Assembly (NCBI GenBank): GCA_035565975.1
Contig: DATMRT010000045.1
Coordinates: forward strand, 1 to 64,000
Direction: 5' to 3'
DNA from: Ga0077530 sp035565975
GTDB taxonomy: Bacteria > Pseudomonadota > Alphaproteobacteria > Rhizobiales > Hyphomicrobiaceae
DNA length: 64,000 bases
Position numbers and translations under genes: made by a program. Positions 13,477-22,447 of the stretch are shown piece after piece (positions within the stretch are counted from its first letter, which is position 1; every line of letters begins with the position of its first letter). The notes under the pieces are model-generated. The model had not been told where the DNA came from, searched no databases, and was given only the letters and a program-made list of their open reading frames with translations.

Positions 13477-14223
13477 TTACGGCGGTGGCGGGATCGGTGC
13501 CAGGTCCAGCGGCTGATATTGAGCCAGCGTTTGCAAACCCGAAAAATTGGTCAGCTCGATGTAGCGCGCCCGGCTCGTGATCAGCTTCTCGGCGCGCAGC
13601 TGCTGTATCATGCGATTGAGATGAGGGACGCTCAGTCCCAGCACGTCGGACATGATCTCCTGCGAAAACGGGAGATCGAAGCCTCTGGCATCGGCGCGTT
13701 TGACCTCAAGCAATCGAGCATGGATCTCGAGAAGAAAATGCGCCAAGCGTTCGACGGGCGTGCGCCTTCCCAAGCCGACCAGATGCTCGGCATAGGTCGC
13801 GGTTTCCCGCATGGCGAGCCAGCTCAGAGCAAGTCCGAACTGAGGCCGCTGGTAGCAAAGATCGACATAGGTTTCGAGGCGACAGAAATTGTATTCGAGG
13901 TCACTCACCGCGACGACTGAGTAGTTCGAGCGATCCAGGAAGCTGACCGGGAAGCCGATGACGTCGCCCGGAAGGACCACATTCAGAACCTGTCGCTTGC
14001 CGTTGCGCAGCAATCTGTAGCGGATCGCATACCCTTCTCTGACGAAACAGAGATGCCGGTACTCGTGCCCGAAGATGATGAGATCCTGTCGCTTCTTGAC
14101 CAAGTGATCGCTCTCGATGATCCGAGCCAGGCACTCGAGATCCGAAGCGTCGATCGTCATGAACCGCAGAAGTCTCGCGATGAGGGGGTGGCCGGCCAAG
14201 CGCTTCACCAGTTCGACTTTCAT
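13477..14223 (-). CDS. Crp/Fnr-family transcriptional regulator
   Basis: A 248-residue regulator: cyclic-nucleotide-binding-like barrel at about residues 25-145 (REGYAIRYRLLRNGKRQVLN, LPGDVIGFP) and a winged helix near 170-230 (FSQEIMSDVLGLSVPHLNRM). The N-terminal cysteine cluster of oxygen-sensing Fnr is absent, so it is not an iron-sulfur Fnr. The tail after the HTH ends in PIPPPP. It is divergent from the ABC operon beginning at 14442 with 218 bases between, which makes that operon a plausible target. No clear TTGAT-N4-ATCAA site was found there. Confidence 0.88.
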   Translation of the reverse strand: MKVELVKRLAGHPLIARLLRFMTIDASDLECLARIIESDHLVKKRQDLIIFGHEYRHLCFVREGYAIRYRLLRNGKRQVLNVVLPGDVIGFPVSFLDRSNYSVVAVSDLEYNFCRLETYVDLCYQRPQFGLALSWLAMRETATYAEHLVGLGRRTPVERLAHFLLEIHARLLEVKRADARGFDLPFSQEIMSDVLGLSVPHLNRMIQQLRAEKLITSRARYIELTNFSGLQTLAQYQPLDLAPIPPPP

Positions 14224-14441
14224 GCAGCCTCGCTCCTGGACAACCTGCGCTCGCTTATTAATCCAGAGTAATCATTTGAAACATGGAACGAAAGTGGGAT
14301 TGACCGTATGGCTTGTCGCATTGGCTATTGTGGTTCACCGCTTCGGATCCGGTGCTCAGAACGGCTCCGCAGAGGCCACGTCGAACGAGAAAATTAGGAG
14401 CGAATCCGGAGAAGCGGCTCCAGTTCCCGAGGAGAAAACGA

Positions 14442-15791
14442 ATGCCCAAAGATCCGAAGTTTGATGGCCCCTCTCGTCGCGCTTTGCTGCAAGCTGGCGC
14501 AGGTCTTGCGGGCGCAATGCTGCCATCGGCGCTCGCGTTCCCTGCCCTGGCCGTCGGTGAGCACGCACCTATCGGCACTTGGCCGGAAGGCTCGAAGGGC
14601 GGCACCGTCTATATCGGCGCCTCAGTGCCGCGCACAGGCACGTATGCGGTGCAGGGCGAGGATGAGCTGAAGGGCATGCAGCTCGCGATCGAGCATATCA
14701 ACAGCGGGCACCCGCTAATGAAGGCGATCGCGCCCAAGGTGAACAACGGTTTGCTTGGCAAGAAGGTCGAGATCCTCGCGGCCGACAGCGCGGCCAAGCC
14801 CAATCAGGCCGTGCAGGCGCAGCAGACCTTCATCAACCAGAACAAGATCATCTGCATGACGGGTTCGACGTCGTCGGCGGTCGCGGTTGCACTCAACAAG
14901 TTCGCGCAGCGCGAGAAGATTCTCTATCTCGCGGGAATTTCGGGTTCGAACGACACCACCGGCAAGGACTGCGTGCGCTACGGTTTCCGCCAGAATTTCT
15001 ACGGTGAGACGGCGGCGAACGCGATCGGCCCAGTGCTCGTGAAAGCCTATGGCAAGGGCAAAAAGGCGGCGTTCATGACGCCCGACTACACCTACGGCCA
15101 TACGGTCACGAAGTCGGTCAACGACTACCTCACCAAGAACGGCGGCTGGACCCAGGTGACAAACCAGGTATCGCCGCTCGGCACGCAGGATTTCAGCCAG
15201 TATCTCACCAACATCGCCAACTCTGGCGCTGACGTGATCGTCAACGTCAACTGGGGGCGCGACGCCGTGCTTTCGGTGCAGCAGGCCAAGCAGTTCGGCC
15301 TGACGCCGAAAATGAAGATGGTGATCCCCTATCAGATTCCGTTCCTCGCCAAGGAAGCGGGGCCGGAGCTCATGGAAGGCGTCTATGCGGCGACGGATTT
15401 CTGGTGGACGCTGGAGGACAAGTACCCCCTCGCCAAGATGTTCGTCGAAGCCTTCGAGAAGAAGCACGGCTACAAGCCGGAGTGGGGCGCGGAGAATGGC
15501 TATGTCAGCTTTGCGCACTGGGCCCGCATGGTATCGGAAGCCGGCAGCTTCTATCCTCCGGATGTGATCAAGCAATACGAAAAGGGCGAGACTATCCCAT
15601 CGCTGCTCGGTGATGTGCACTACCGCCCGGAGGATCATCAGTGCGTACGTCCGGTCGTCATCGTTCGCGGCAAGGCGCCGAAGGACATGAAGAACAAGGA
15701 AGACTTCTGGGAGGTTCTCGAGGTTCTTCCGGGCGAGCCGCTGATGCAGAAGCCCGACGCGTTCGGCTGCAAGCTCGGGGACTACACCTGA
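14442..15791 (+). CDS. ABC substrate-binding protein, LivK/amide type
   Basis: A 449-residue periplasmic type I binding protein. The N-terminus SRRALLQAGAGLAGAML is a twin-arginine-like signal. VYIGASVPRTGTYAVQGED and LKGMQLAIEHINSG open the mature Peripla_BP_6 domain. It binds branched-chain amino acids, amides or a similar small ligand for the permease and ATPase genes downstream. ATG 14442 is supported by GAGGAG just upstream; the earlier frame start at 14313 would bury the signal. Two large hairpins separate it from the permease gene, a usual arrangement where the binding protein is made in excess. Confidence 0.88.
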   Translation: MPKDPKFDGPSRRALLQAGAGLAGAMLPSALAFPALAVGEHAPIGTWPEGSKGGTVYIGASVPRTGTYAVQGEDELKGMQLAIEHINSGHPLMKAIAPKVNNGLLGKKVEILAADSAAKPNQAVQAQQTFINQNKIICMTGSTSSAVAVALNKFAQREKILYLAGISGSNDTTGKDCVRYGFRQNFYGETAANAIGPVLVKAYGKGKKAAFMTPDYTYGHTVTKSVNDYLTKNGGWTQVTNQVSPLGTQDFSQYLTNIANSGADVIVNVNWGRDAVLSVQQAKQFGLTPKMKMVIPYQIPFLAKEAGPELMEGVYAATDFWWTLEDKYPLAKMFVEAFEKKHGYKPEWGAENGYVSFAHWARMVSEAGSFYPPDVIKQYEKGETIPSLLGDVHYRPEDHQCVRPVVIVRGKAPKDMKNKEDFWEVLEVLPGEPLMQKPDAFGCKLGDYT

Positions 15792-15802
15792 GGTGGACGA
15801 CA

Positions 15803-15842
15803 TGAGACTTCCCCAGCATCGCCCGATGCAGGGGAGGTCTCA
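15803..15842 (+). promoter_or_regulatory. Large intercistronic hairpin after binding-protein gene
   Basis: TGAGACTTCCCC (15803-15814) pairs over 12 bp, including one G-U, with GGGGAGGTCTCA (15831-15842). An inner GCATC/GATGC stem extends it. It begins 11 bases after the stop codon and lacks a U tract, so it more likely protects the upstream mRNA from 3' exonucleases or causes partial termination. Confidence 0.75.
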
Positions 15843-15889
15843 CCGTCCCTAGAGAGCGCGCAAACCGCGCGTCCCGATGGCGCATTTTT

Positions 15890-15926
15890 TCGTCCCCGCC
15901 GCGGACCGCGGTCGCGGCGGGGACGA
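15890..15926 (+). promoter_or_regulatory. Second intercistronic hairpin, perfect 14-bp GC stem
   Basis: TCGTCCCCGCCGCG (15890-15903) is perfectly complementary to CGCGGCGGGGACGA (15913-15926), with loop GACCGCGGT. Six T residues precede rather than follow it. Together with 15803-15842 it probably lowers expression of the downstream permease genes relative to the binding protein. Confidence 0.75.
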
Positions 15927-15974
15927 TGTGACAGCCAAGACCGCAAAACTCAATCTGGGCATCGCCGCGCGCAA

Positions 15975-16877
15975 GTGCGACGGCAGAAAACGGATAGCCG
16001 CGTGTTAAACTGGGCTAATTTCATCTCGCAGTGCTTCAACGGGCTGGTGCTCGGCGCACTCCTCGCTCTGATCTCCTCCGGCCTGACAATCATCTACGGA
16101 ACGCTTGGCGTTCTGAACCTCGCGCACGGCGCGATGTTCATGCTCGGCGGCTATGCCGGCTGGGTCGCCTGGACATACTCAGGCTCCTTCATCGTCGCTG
16201 TGGCAGCCGGCGCCCTGTTCGTCGCGGCCGTGGGCATCCTGATGGAACGGACCATCATCCGCTTCTTCTATCAACGTCCAGGCGAAGACCAACTGCTCGT
16301 CACGTTCGGCATCGGCATCGTGTTCGTCGAGGCGGTGCGGTTCGCTTTCGGCAGCCTCTCGAAAATGGTCCCGCCGCCCCCGATGTTCACCGGCATCACC
16401 AATCTCGGCTTCATGGTCTATCCGACCTATCGACTTGCACTACTCGGCATTGTCACGGTCGCGCTGGTCACGCTCTATCTCGTGCTCTACCGCACTCGGA
16501 TCGGCATGATCGTGCGCGCCGGCATCGAAGATTCGGAGATGGTCGATTCGCTCGGCATCGACGTCGGCAAGGTGTTCATGCTCGTATTCGGTATCGGCGC
16601 GATGGCCGCCGGCTTCGCCGGCATTGTCAACGCGCCGGTCGTCTCGATCGCGCCCGACGTCGGCGAGTCAATTCTGGTGCAGACCTTCGTGGTGGTGGTG
16701 ATCGGCGGCGTCGGCTCGTTCCCCGGCGCAATCCTCGGCGGCCTCATCGCCGGCGAGATCATCAGCATCACATCGATGTTCAATCCTGGCTACTCCTACG
16801 TCATGCTGTTTGCGGCGATGACACTGGTGCTGGTGCTGCGGCCCTACGGGCTGCTCGGCACAGCCGGTCGCGAATAG
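15975..16877 (+). CDS. livH: Branched-chain amino acid ABC permease, LivH-like
   Basis: An inner-membrane permease of the LivH family, up to 300 residues. NGLVLGALLALISSGLTIIY and GVLNLAHGAMFMLGGYAGW are the N-terminal signature, and GVGSFPGAILGGLIAGE the conserved C-terminal loop that contacts the ATPase. It has about eight hydrophobic segments. The start is uncertain: GTG 15975 gives 300 residues, while GTG 16002 (VLNWANFIS) gives 291 and looks equally good. It is followed 14 bases later by the permease-ATPase fusion. Confidence 0.9.
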   Translation: MRRQKTDSRVLNWANFISQCFNGLVLGALLALISSGLTIIYGTLGVLNLAHGAMFMLGGYAGWVAWTYSGSFIVAVAAGALFVAAVGILMERTIIRFFYQRPGEDQLLVTFGIGIVFVEAVRFAFGSLSKMVPPPPMFTGITNLGFMVYPTYRLALLGIVTVALVTLYLVLYRTRIGMIVRAGIEDSEMVDSLGIDVGKVFMLVFGIGAMAAGFAGIVNAPVVSIAPDVGESILVQTFVVVVIGGVGSFPGAILGGLIAGEIISITSMFNPGYSYVMLFAAMTLVLVLRPYGLLGTAGRE

Positions 16878-16891
16878 CGAGGGCGCATTCC

Positions 16892-18748
16892 ATGCTGAAG
16901 CAACGCCCGTTCCTCGTCGAAATCCTGACTGCGCTCGGGCTGCTCCTCGCGCCGTTCATCCTGCCACATCTCGGCTTCACGCCGACCACGATGAGCCGCA
17001 TCCTCGTGTGGGGCCTTTTCGGCCTCGGCTTCGACATCCTGTTCGGCTACACGGGGCTCTTGTCGTTCGGCCAGTCCGCCTTCTTCGGCACGGGCGGCAT
17101 GGTCGCCGCTTATCTGCTGACGGTCTCGAACTTCCCCTACGGCACGGTTTCGTTGCTTCTCGGCATGATCGCTGCGGCGGCAACCGGCTATCTGGTCGGC
17201 CTCATCGCACTGCGACGAACCGGCATCTATTTCGCGATGATCACGGTCGCGATCGCGGAAGTATTCTTCTTCGTCGAGTTCAATCCCCTATCGGAATACA
17301 CGGGCGGAGAGAACGGACTGCCGGGCGTGCCGCCGCCCTCGATCTTCCTCGGCGTCACGACGATCAAGTTCGACAGCGACTGGATGATGTATGCGTACCT
17401 TGCATTCTGGTACTTCATCGGGATCGTCCTCGCACTGCGCATTATCCGTTCGCCCGTCGGCGCCGTGTTGCGCGCGATCCGCGAGAATCCGCTCCGCGCG
17501 CAGGCGGTCGGCCATAACATTCACGGCTACAAACTGACCGCCTTCGTCATCGCCGCTGCCTATGCGGGCTTCGCTGGCGGACTGCTCGGCATGATGCAAG
17601 GCTTCATGCCGCCAGACGCCTTCATGTTCGATACGTCCGGCCAGCTCGTGATGCAGACGGCCATCGGCGGCGCCGGCACGCTGTTCGGCCCCCTGCTCGG
17701 CGCGACGGTATGGCTTCATCTATCCGACTTTTTCCAGACTGTTCTGAAGCTCGGCGCGACCTGGAAACTGGTGCTTGGCATCGTCTTCGTGCTTCTGGTC
17801 TGCTTCCTGCGCCGCGGACTGATCGGCGGTATCGTCGATCTCTACGAGCTGGCAACCGGCAGGCGGCCCAAGGACGAGGATCCAGGAGCCGAGGAAGAGA
17901 GGCCCCCCGCCGAAACCGAGATCGTCCGCAAGCCGGCGCTCGTACAGATGCTGCCCCATCACCCCGCCCCATCGGGCTATGAGGGCCCCATCCTCAAGGC
18001 GACGGGGCTGAGCAAGCGCTATGGCGGTCTCGTGGCCAACAGCGACATCGACCTCACGGTGGAGCGTGGCGAGCTTCGCGGCATCATAGGTCCCAACGGC
18101 GCCGGCAAATCGACTTTCTTCAAGATGCTTACGTGCGAGATCGCCCCTACCTCGGGAACGATCGTATTCGACGGTCGGGACATCACCGGCATGAGCGTCA
18201 CCGACGTATGCCAGCTCGGTTTGACCAAGAGCTACCAGGTCAATCAGTTGTTCAACAGGCTGACTGTACGCGAGAATCTCACGATCGCCGCGCTCGCGGA
18301 TGTACGCGGGAAGTTTCGTCTCGATCTGTTGCGTAATGCCGCTCGGATTCCGCATTTGGATGAGCAAGTCAACCATACGCTGGAGCTGATCAACCTCACG
18401 AAGCGGGCAGAGGCACCTGTATCGAAACTGGCCTACGGCGAGAAGCGGCGTCTTGAAGTCGGCCTCGCGCTCGCGACCTCACCGAGCCTATTGCTGCTCG
18501 ACGAACCACTCGCCGGCATGAGCTCGCGTGAGCGCGTCGAAACGGTGCGCCTCCTGAAATCCATCAGTCAGGGCCGCACGATGATCATTATCGACCACGA
18601 CATCGATTCGCTGTTCGAGCTCGTCGAACGGATTACCGTACTGCAGGAAGGGCGCGTCCTCGTCGAAGGAACACCTGCGGAAATCAAGAGCAACGCGCTC
18701 GTTCAGGAGGCTTATCTCGGCGGCGTGCATGAGGAAATCCACGCATGA
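16892..18748 (+). CDS. LivM-LivG fusion: ABC permease plus ATPase
   Basis: A 618-residue protein joining two usually separate subunits. Residues about 1-320 are a LivM permease (GLLSFGQSAFFGTGGMVAAY, FAMITVAIAEVFFFVEFNPL, LFGPLLGATVWL). A charged Pro/Glu-rich linker spans about 325-365. Residues 370-618 are a LivG ATPase with Walker A GPNGAGKST, signature LAYGEKRRLEVGLALA, Walker B LLLLDEPLAGM and a switch His in DHDID. The signature is LAYGE instead of LSxGE, common in LivG. No stop or frameshift lies between the domains, so the fusion looks genuine. It overlaps livF by 4 bases. Confidence 0.92.
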   Translation: MLKQRPFLVEILTALGLLLAPFILPHLGFTPTTMSRILVWGLFGLGFDILFGYTGLLSFGQSAFFGTGGMVAAYLLTVSNFPYGTVSLLLGMIAAAATGYLVGLIALRRTGIYFAMITVAIAEVFFFVEFNPLSEYTGGENGLPGVPPPSIFLGVTTIKFDSDWMMYAYLAFWYFIGIVLALRIIRSPVGAVLRAIRENPLRAQAVGHNIHGYKLTAFVIAAAYAGFAGGLLGMMQGFMPPDAFMFDTSGQLVMQTAIGGAGTLFGPLLGATVWLHLSDFFQTVLKLGATWKLVLGIVFVLLVCFLRRGLIGGIVDLYELATGRRPKDEDPGAEEERPPAETEIVRKPALVQMLPHHPAPSGYEGPILKATGLSKRYGGLVANSDIDLTVERGELRGIIGPNGAGKSTFFKMLTCEIAPTSGTIVFDGRDITGMSVTDVCQLGLTKSYQVNQLFNRLTVRENLTIAALADVRGKFRLDLLRNAARIPHLDEQVNHTLELINLTKRAEAPVSKLAYGEKRRLEVGLALATSPSLLLLDEPLAGMSSRERVETVRLLKSISQGRTMIIIDHDIDSLFELVERITVLQEGRVLVEGTPAEIKSNALVQEAYLGGVHEEIHA

Positions 18749-19443
18749 GCCTGCTCGAAGTCAGTGGAGTGCACAGCTACTACGGCGACAGCCATATTCT
18801 TTTCGATGTCTCTCTGCGCATCGAGAGGAATGAAGTGGTGGCGCTGCTCGGCCGCAACGGAGCCGGCAAGTCGACGACACTCAAGAGCATGATGGGCGTG
18901 GTAACGCCTCGTCGAGGCTCGATCGTGTTCGATGGTGTGGAGATCGCGGGCAAGAAGAGCCACGACATAGCGCGCGCCGGCATGCAGTTGGTCCACGAGG
19001 AGCGCCGCATATTCGGCAGCTTGACCGTCGAGGAGAATCTCGTGCTTGCGGGCCTCACGGCCGACACGCGCTGGCCGCTGGGCCGCGTCTACGAGATGTT
19101 TCCGCGGCTGAAGGAGCGGGCCGGAAACTATGGCACCGAACTCTCGGGCGGCGAGCAGCAAATGCTGGCCATCGCGCGGGCCCTCGTCCGCGATCCCAAG
19201 ATCATTCTACTCGATGAGCCCTTCGAGGGCCTGGCGCCGGTCATCGTGCGCGATCTTGTCAAAGCCTGCCGCGATCTTGCCGATGCCGGGCAAACCATCG
19301 TTCTCGTGGAGCAAAATCTCGCCGCCGCGCTGATGCTGGCGCAACGCGCTTACATCATCAGCAACGGACATATTGCTCACGAAGGCACCACCAGCGAAAT
19401 CAAGGCGCATCCACAGCTGCTTCAGAGATATCTGGGCATCTAG
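18745..19443 (+). CDS. livF: Branched-chain amino acid ABC ATPase, LivF-like
   Basis: A 232-residue ATPase with Walker A GRNGAGKSTT, signature ELSGGEQQMLAIARA, Walker B IILLDEPFEGLAP and LVEQNLAAAL. VHEERRIFGSLTVEENL is characteristic of LivF. It should pair with the ATPase half of the upstream fusion to drive import. It is the last gene of the operon and converges on the HAD gene. Confidence 0.92.
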   Translation: MSLLEVSGVHSYYGDSHILFDVSLRIERNEVVALLGRNGAGKSTTLKSMMGVVTPRRGSIVFDGVEIAGKKSHDIARAGMQLVHEERRIFGSLTVEENLVLAGLTADTRWPLGRVYEMFPRLKERAGNYGTELSGGEQQMLAIARALVRDPKIILLDEPFEGLAPVIVRDLVKACRDLADAGQTIVLVEQNLAAALMLAQRAYIISNGHIAHEGTTSEIKAHPQLLQRYLGI

Positions 19444-19533
19444 GCGCGCCGTGAGCGTTCATCGATCTCGTTGACGCCCGGCGGACTTCACTCGGGCAGG
19501 CGTCGCGCGGGCGTTAGAGGCATTGGGGGATCG

Positions 19534-20394
19534 TCACCACGCGAGAGCGGGAAGCGCGGCAATCGGGCGAAAGGGCTTGTCTGCGTACAAGCGCGCCAGC
19601 GCACCGGATTCCAAGCCACCCGGCATATGGACCCCGCTCGCGATGAACAGGGCATCCAGGCCCGCTCCGTGCGCGCCGCGTATGTCGGTGTTGATGCCGT
19701 CGCCGATCGCAAGCACATCAGCCTTCGATATCGGTGCGTTGGCGATGTTGGCCAGCGCTGAAAGCGCCTCGGCATATATCGGAGCATAGGGCTTGCCAGC
19801 GTAGCGCACCTCGCCGCCTCTGGCTTCGTATTGGGCGGCCAGCGATCCGGCACAATACACAAGTCGACTGCCACGTTCGACCTTGAGGTCCGGGTTCGCG
19901 CATATCATCGGCAGCCGACGCGCCAGCAGGCCAGTGAACAGATCATAGTAGTCGTCGGGCGTTTCTTTACTGTCATCGTGAAGGCCCGAGCACACCACCA
20001 GCTCCGCATCATCCGCGTCTACGAGCCTGACCAGCTCGCCGTCGAACAATCCGAGGTCACGCTCGGGGCCAACGTGGAACACAAGACGGCCGGGCATGCT
20101 TCGCAGCATAGACCGTGTAACGTCGCCGGAGGTCGTGCCGGTGTCGTAGGCATCGTCCGGTACGCCCAACGAACGCATGTGATGGGCTACGGCTGTGAAC
20201 GGTCGCGGGGCATTGGAGATCAACATGACGATGCCGCCGCCCGACCGAAAGGTTTTGCAGGCATCGCAAGCCGACGCGATGGCCTCGGCCCCATTGTGCA
20301 TCACGCCCCAAACGTCGACGAGCCAGGCCCGGTACTTCCGCCCGATATCGCCAATCGATGTGTGAATGGGAATCGAAGAGATCAAGGTCGTCAT
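19534..20394 (-). CDS. HAD-superfamily IIA hydrolase (TIGR01459-type)
   Basis: A 286-residue NagD-like phosphatase. WLVDVWGVMHNG is the DxD-position motif (here DVWGV, as in this subfamily), ISNAPRP carries the motif II Ser/Asn, YAGKPYAPIYAEAL the motif III Lys, and AIGDGINTDIRGAHGAG motif IV. Such enzymes dephosphorylate small metabolites; the substrate is unknown. It is divergent from phnD, with 247 bases between the starts, so linkage to phosphorus uptake is conceivable. The short gap to livF contains no gene. Confidence 0.87.
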   Translation of the reverse strand: MTTLISSIPIHTSIGDIGRKYRAWLVDVWGVMHNGAEAIASACDACKTFRSGGGIVMLISNAPRPFTAVAHHMRSLGVPDDAYDTGTTSGDVTRSMLRSMPGRLVFHVGPERDLGLFDGELVRLVDADDAELVVCSGLHDDSKETPDDYYDLFTGLLARRLPMICANPDLKVERGSRLVYCAGSLAAQYEARGGEVRYAGKPYAPIYAEALSALANIANAPISKADVLAIGDGINTDIRGAHGAGLDALFIASGVHMPGGLESGALARLYADKPFRPIAALPALAW

Positions 20395-20538
20395 CTGCCT
20401 ACTGATACCTGAAGCTGCCGCGGCCCCCGAGCCATGGTGAGGAAGTGGCGCTCGACGGACCCTATCCCGCTCGGGGCGCGAGACTATTGACAGACCTGGG
20501 AGCAGACAAGCGTGCCTGCTGGCAAGCTAGTCTTTCGA

Positions 20539-20544
20539 CTATAT
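20539..20544 (+). promoter_or_regulatory. Possible -10 element of the phn operon
   Basis: CTATAT lies about 98 bases before the phnD start and matches the rhizobial -10 consensus, but no good -35 is at the proper spacing. A TTGACA stands alone at 20485-20490. No clear Pho box was recognised. Confidence 0.25.
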
Positions 20545-20641
20545 CATTTGCCCCCTTTCACAAAGAGGCTGGCGTCCGCCGGTGCTCCAACATACTCTTC
20601 GGCAAAAGAATAGAAAAACAGAACCCAGGGAGGACGCCTCG

Positions 20642-21601
20642 ATGAACAAGGCCCGCGGACTTATTTTGGCTCTCGGCACCGTCATGGCCATGGCTTTGGC
20701 GGGCCAAGCCACGGCACTGGATCAACGCTTCAACGACACGGACGGCGACCTTGTCGCCGACACCCCCACGGAGGCCAAGGATCAAATCGATCCTCCGGTG
20801 CTCATCTTTGCCTATACGCCGGTGGAGGATCCGGCGGTCTACGCCAAGGTGTGGGATGGATTTCTGAAGCACATGGAGAAGACCACGGGCAAACGTGTGC
20901 AGTTCTTCCCCGTGCAGTCCAACGCCGCACAGATAGAGGCAATGCGCGCCGGCCGTCTGCATGTGGCCGGGTTCAACACCGGGGCCACGCCGCTGGCCGT
21001 CAACTGCGCGGGTTTCGTTCCGTTTGCCATCATGTCGTCCAAGGACGGTATCTACGGGTACCAGATGGAACTGGTTACCTATCCGGGCTCCGGCATCGAC
21101 AAGGTCGAAGACCTGAAGGGCAAGAAGGTCGCCTTTACGGCCGAGACCTCAAATGCGGGTTTCAAGGCGCCTTCCGCCATACTGCGCAAACAGTTCAACC
21201 TGGTTGTCGGCAAGGATATCGAGCCGGTCTTCTCCGGCAAGTACGACAATTCAATTCTGGGAGTCGTGAACAAGGACTATCCGGCAGCCGCTGTTGCCAA
21301 TTCCGTCCTCAAGCGCATGATCGCGCGGGGAGTGCTCAAGGCCGACCAGATCAAGAGCTTGTACACGTCGGACAGTTTTCCAACGACCGCTTATGGAGCC
21401 GTCTACAATCTCAAACCCGAGCTCGCTAAGAAGATCCAACAGGCTTTTTTCACATTCCCTTGGGAAGGTTCAGGCCTGCTCAATGAATTCAAGAACAACA
21501 AGCCGCCGATTGATCACTTCCTTCCCATTACCTACCAGAAGCATTGGAAGATCATCCGAGATGTCGATGCGGCAATGAACGTATCCTACGCCTGTAAGTA
21601 G
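20642..21601 (+). CDS. phnD: Phosphonate/phosphate-type ABC binding protein, PhnD-like
   Basis: A 319-residue periplasmic protein with a Sec signal (LILALGTVMAMALAGQATAL). Mature residues contain DTDGDLVAD, a calcium-loop-like motif found in this PhnD subgroup, then FAYTPVEDPAVYAKVWDGF, EAMRAGRLHVAGFNTG and SNAGFKAPSA, characteristic of the phosphate/phosphite/phosphonate binding family. It delivers ligand to PhnC and the two PhnE proteins. ATG 20642 follows AGGGAGG. The ligand may be phosphonate, phosphite or another oxyanion; no C-P lyase genes are present here. Confidence 0.88.
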   Translation: MNKARGLILALGTVMAMALAGQATALDQRFNDTDGDLVADTPTEAKDQIDPPVLIFAYTPVEDPAVYAKVWDGFLKHMEKTTGKRVQFFPVQSNAAQIEAMRAGRLHVAGFNTGATPLAVNCAGFVPFAIMSSKDGIYGYQMELVTYPGSGIDKVEDLKGKKVAFTAETSNAGFKAPSAILRKQFNLVVGKDIEPVFSGKYDNSILGVVNKDYPAAAVANSVLKRMIARGVLKADQIKSLYTSDSFPTTAYGAVYNLKPELAKKIQQAFFTFPWEGSGLLNEFKNNKPPIDHFLPITYQKHWKIIRDVDAAMNVSYACK

Positions 21602-21610
21602 GGTACGCGC

Positions 21611-22447
21611 GTGCTTCGCATCGACAATCTCGTCAAGCGCTACCGCACCGGCGACGAAGCCCTCAAGGGCATTTCCTTCGAGGTGCCGGGAGGGCAGGTC
21701 GTTGGACTCATCGGTCCTTCGGGCGCCGGCAAGTCGACGCTCATTCGCTGCATCAACAGGCTGGTGGACCCCACCTCCGGCACTGTCCGCCTCAACGATG
21801 TGGTCGTAACGGACCTGACGGGCGCGCGTCTCAGGGCCATGCGCCGACGCATCGGGATGATCTTTCAGGAGTTCGCGCTTATTGAGCGTCTGTCCGTGAT
21901 GGAGAACGTCCTGTCGGGTCGCCTTGGCTACGTGCCGTTCTGGCGCTCGTTCCTGCGTCGCTTCCCCGCCGCCGATGTCGAGAAGGCGTTTCGTCTGCTC
22001 GATCGCGTCGGTTTGAGCGACCATGTCGACAAGCGCGCCGACGCGCTGTCCGGCGGCCAGCGCCAGCGCGTCGGCATTGCCCGCGCCCTCGAGCAGGATC
22101 CCGAGCTCTTGCTGGTCGACGAGCCGACGGCAAGTCTTGATCCCAAGACCTCGCGCCAGATCATGCGGCTCATCTGCGAGATCTGCGCGGAGAGAAAACT
22201 CGCCGCCATCATCAATATCCATGACGTGGCTTTGGCCGTGATGTTCGTGGACCGCATCATCGGATTGCAGGCGGGCCGCGTCGTCTACGACGGTCCGCCT
22301 GGCGGTCTCGATCAATCCACGCTGGCTGCCATCTACGGTGAGGAGGACTGGGCCGCGCTCTCGGCCAAGCACAAGGAGGACGCGGACGACGCTGCACTCG
22401 CGCAGGCAAGGGTGATCACGACCAGCTCGCTCGAGGCTGGCGTATGA
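21611..22447 (+). CDS. phnC: Phosphonate-type ABC ATPase, PhnC-like
   Basis: A 278-residue ATPase starting at GTG 21611, nine bases after phnD. Walker A is GPSGAGKSTLIRCINRL, signature ALSGGQRQRVGIARA and Walker B LLLVDEPTASLD. IGMIFQEFALIERLSVMENV is typical of PhnC. The C-terminal extension after about residue 245 is acidic. It overlaps the first phnE by 4 bases. Confidence 0.92.
   Translation: MLRIDNLVKRYRTGDEALKGISFEVPGGQVVGLIGPSGAGKSTLIRCINRLVDPTSGTVRLNDVVVTDLTGARLRAMRRRIGMIFQEFALIERLSVMENVLSGRLGYVPFWRSFLRRFPAADVEKAFRLLDRVGLSDHVDKRADALSGGQRQRVGIARALEQDPELLLVDEPTASLDPKTSRQIMRLICEICAERKLAAIINIHDVALAVMFVDRIIGLQAGRVVYDGPPGGLDQSTLAAIYGEEDWAALSAKHKEDADDAALAQARVITTSSLEAGV

Noticed and set aside
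15881..15926. Rho-independent terminator before livH
   Set aside because: The T run precedes the stem rather than following it on the plus strand. On the minus strand the stem is followed by A residues.
16892..18748. LivM-LivG as an assembly or frameshift artefact
   Set aside because: Both domains are complete, in one frame without stops, and joined by a plausible linker, so a true fusion is the simpler reading.
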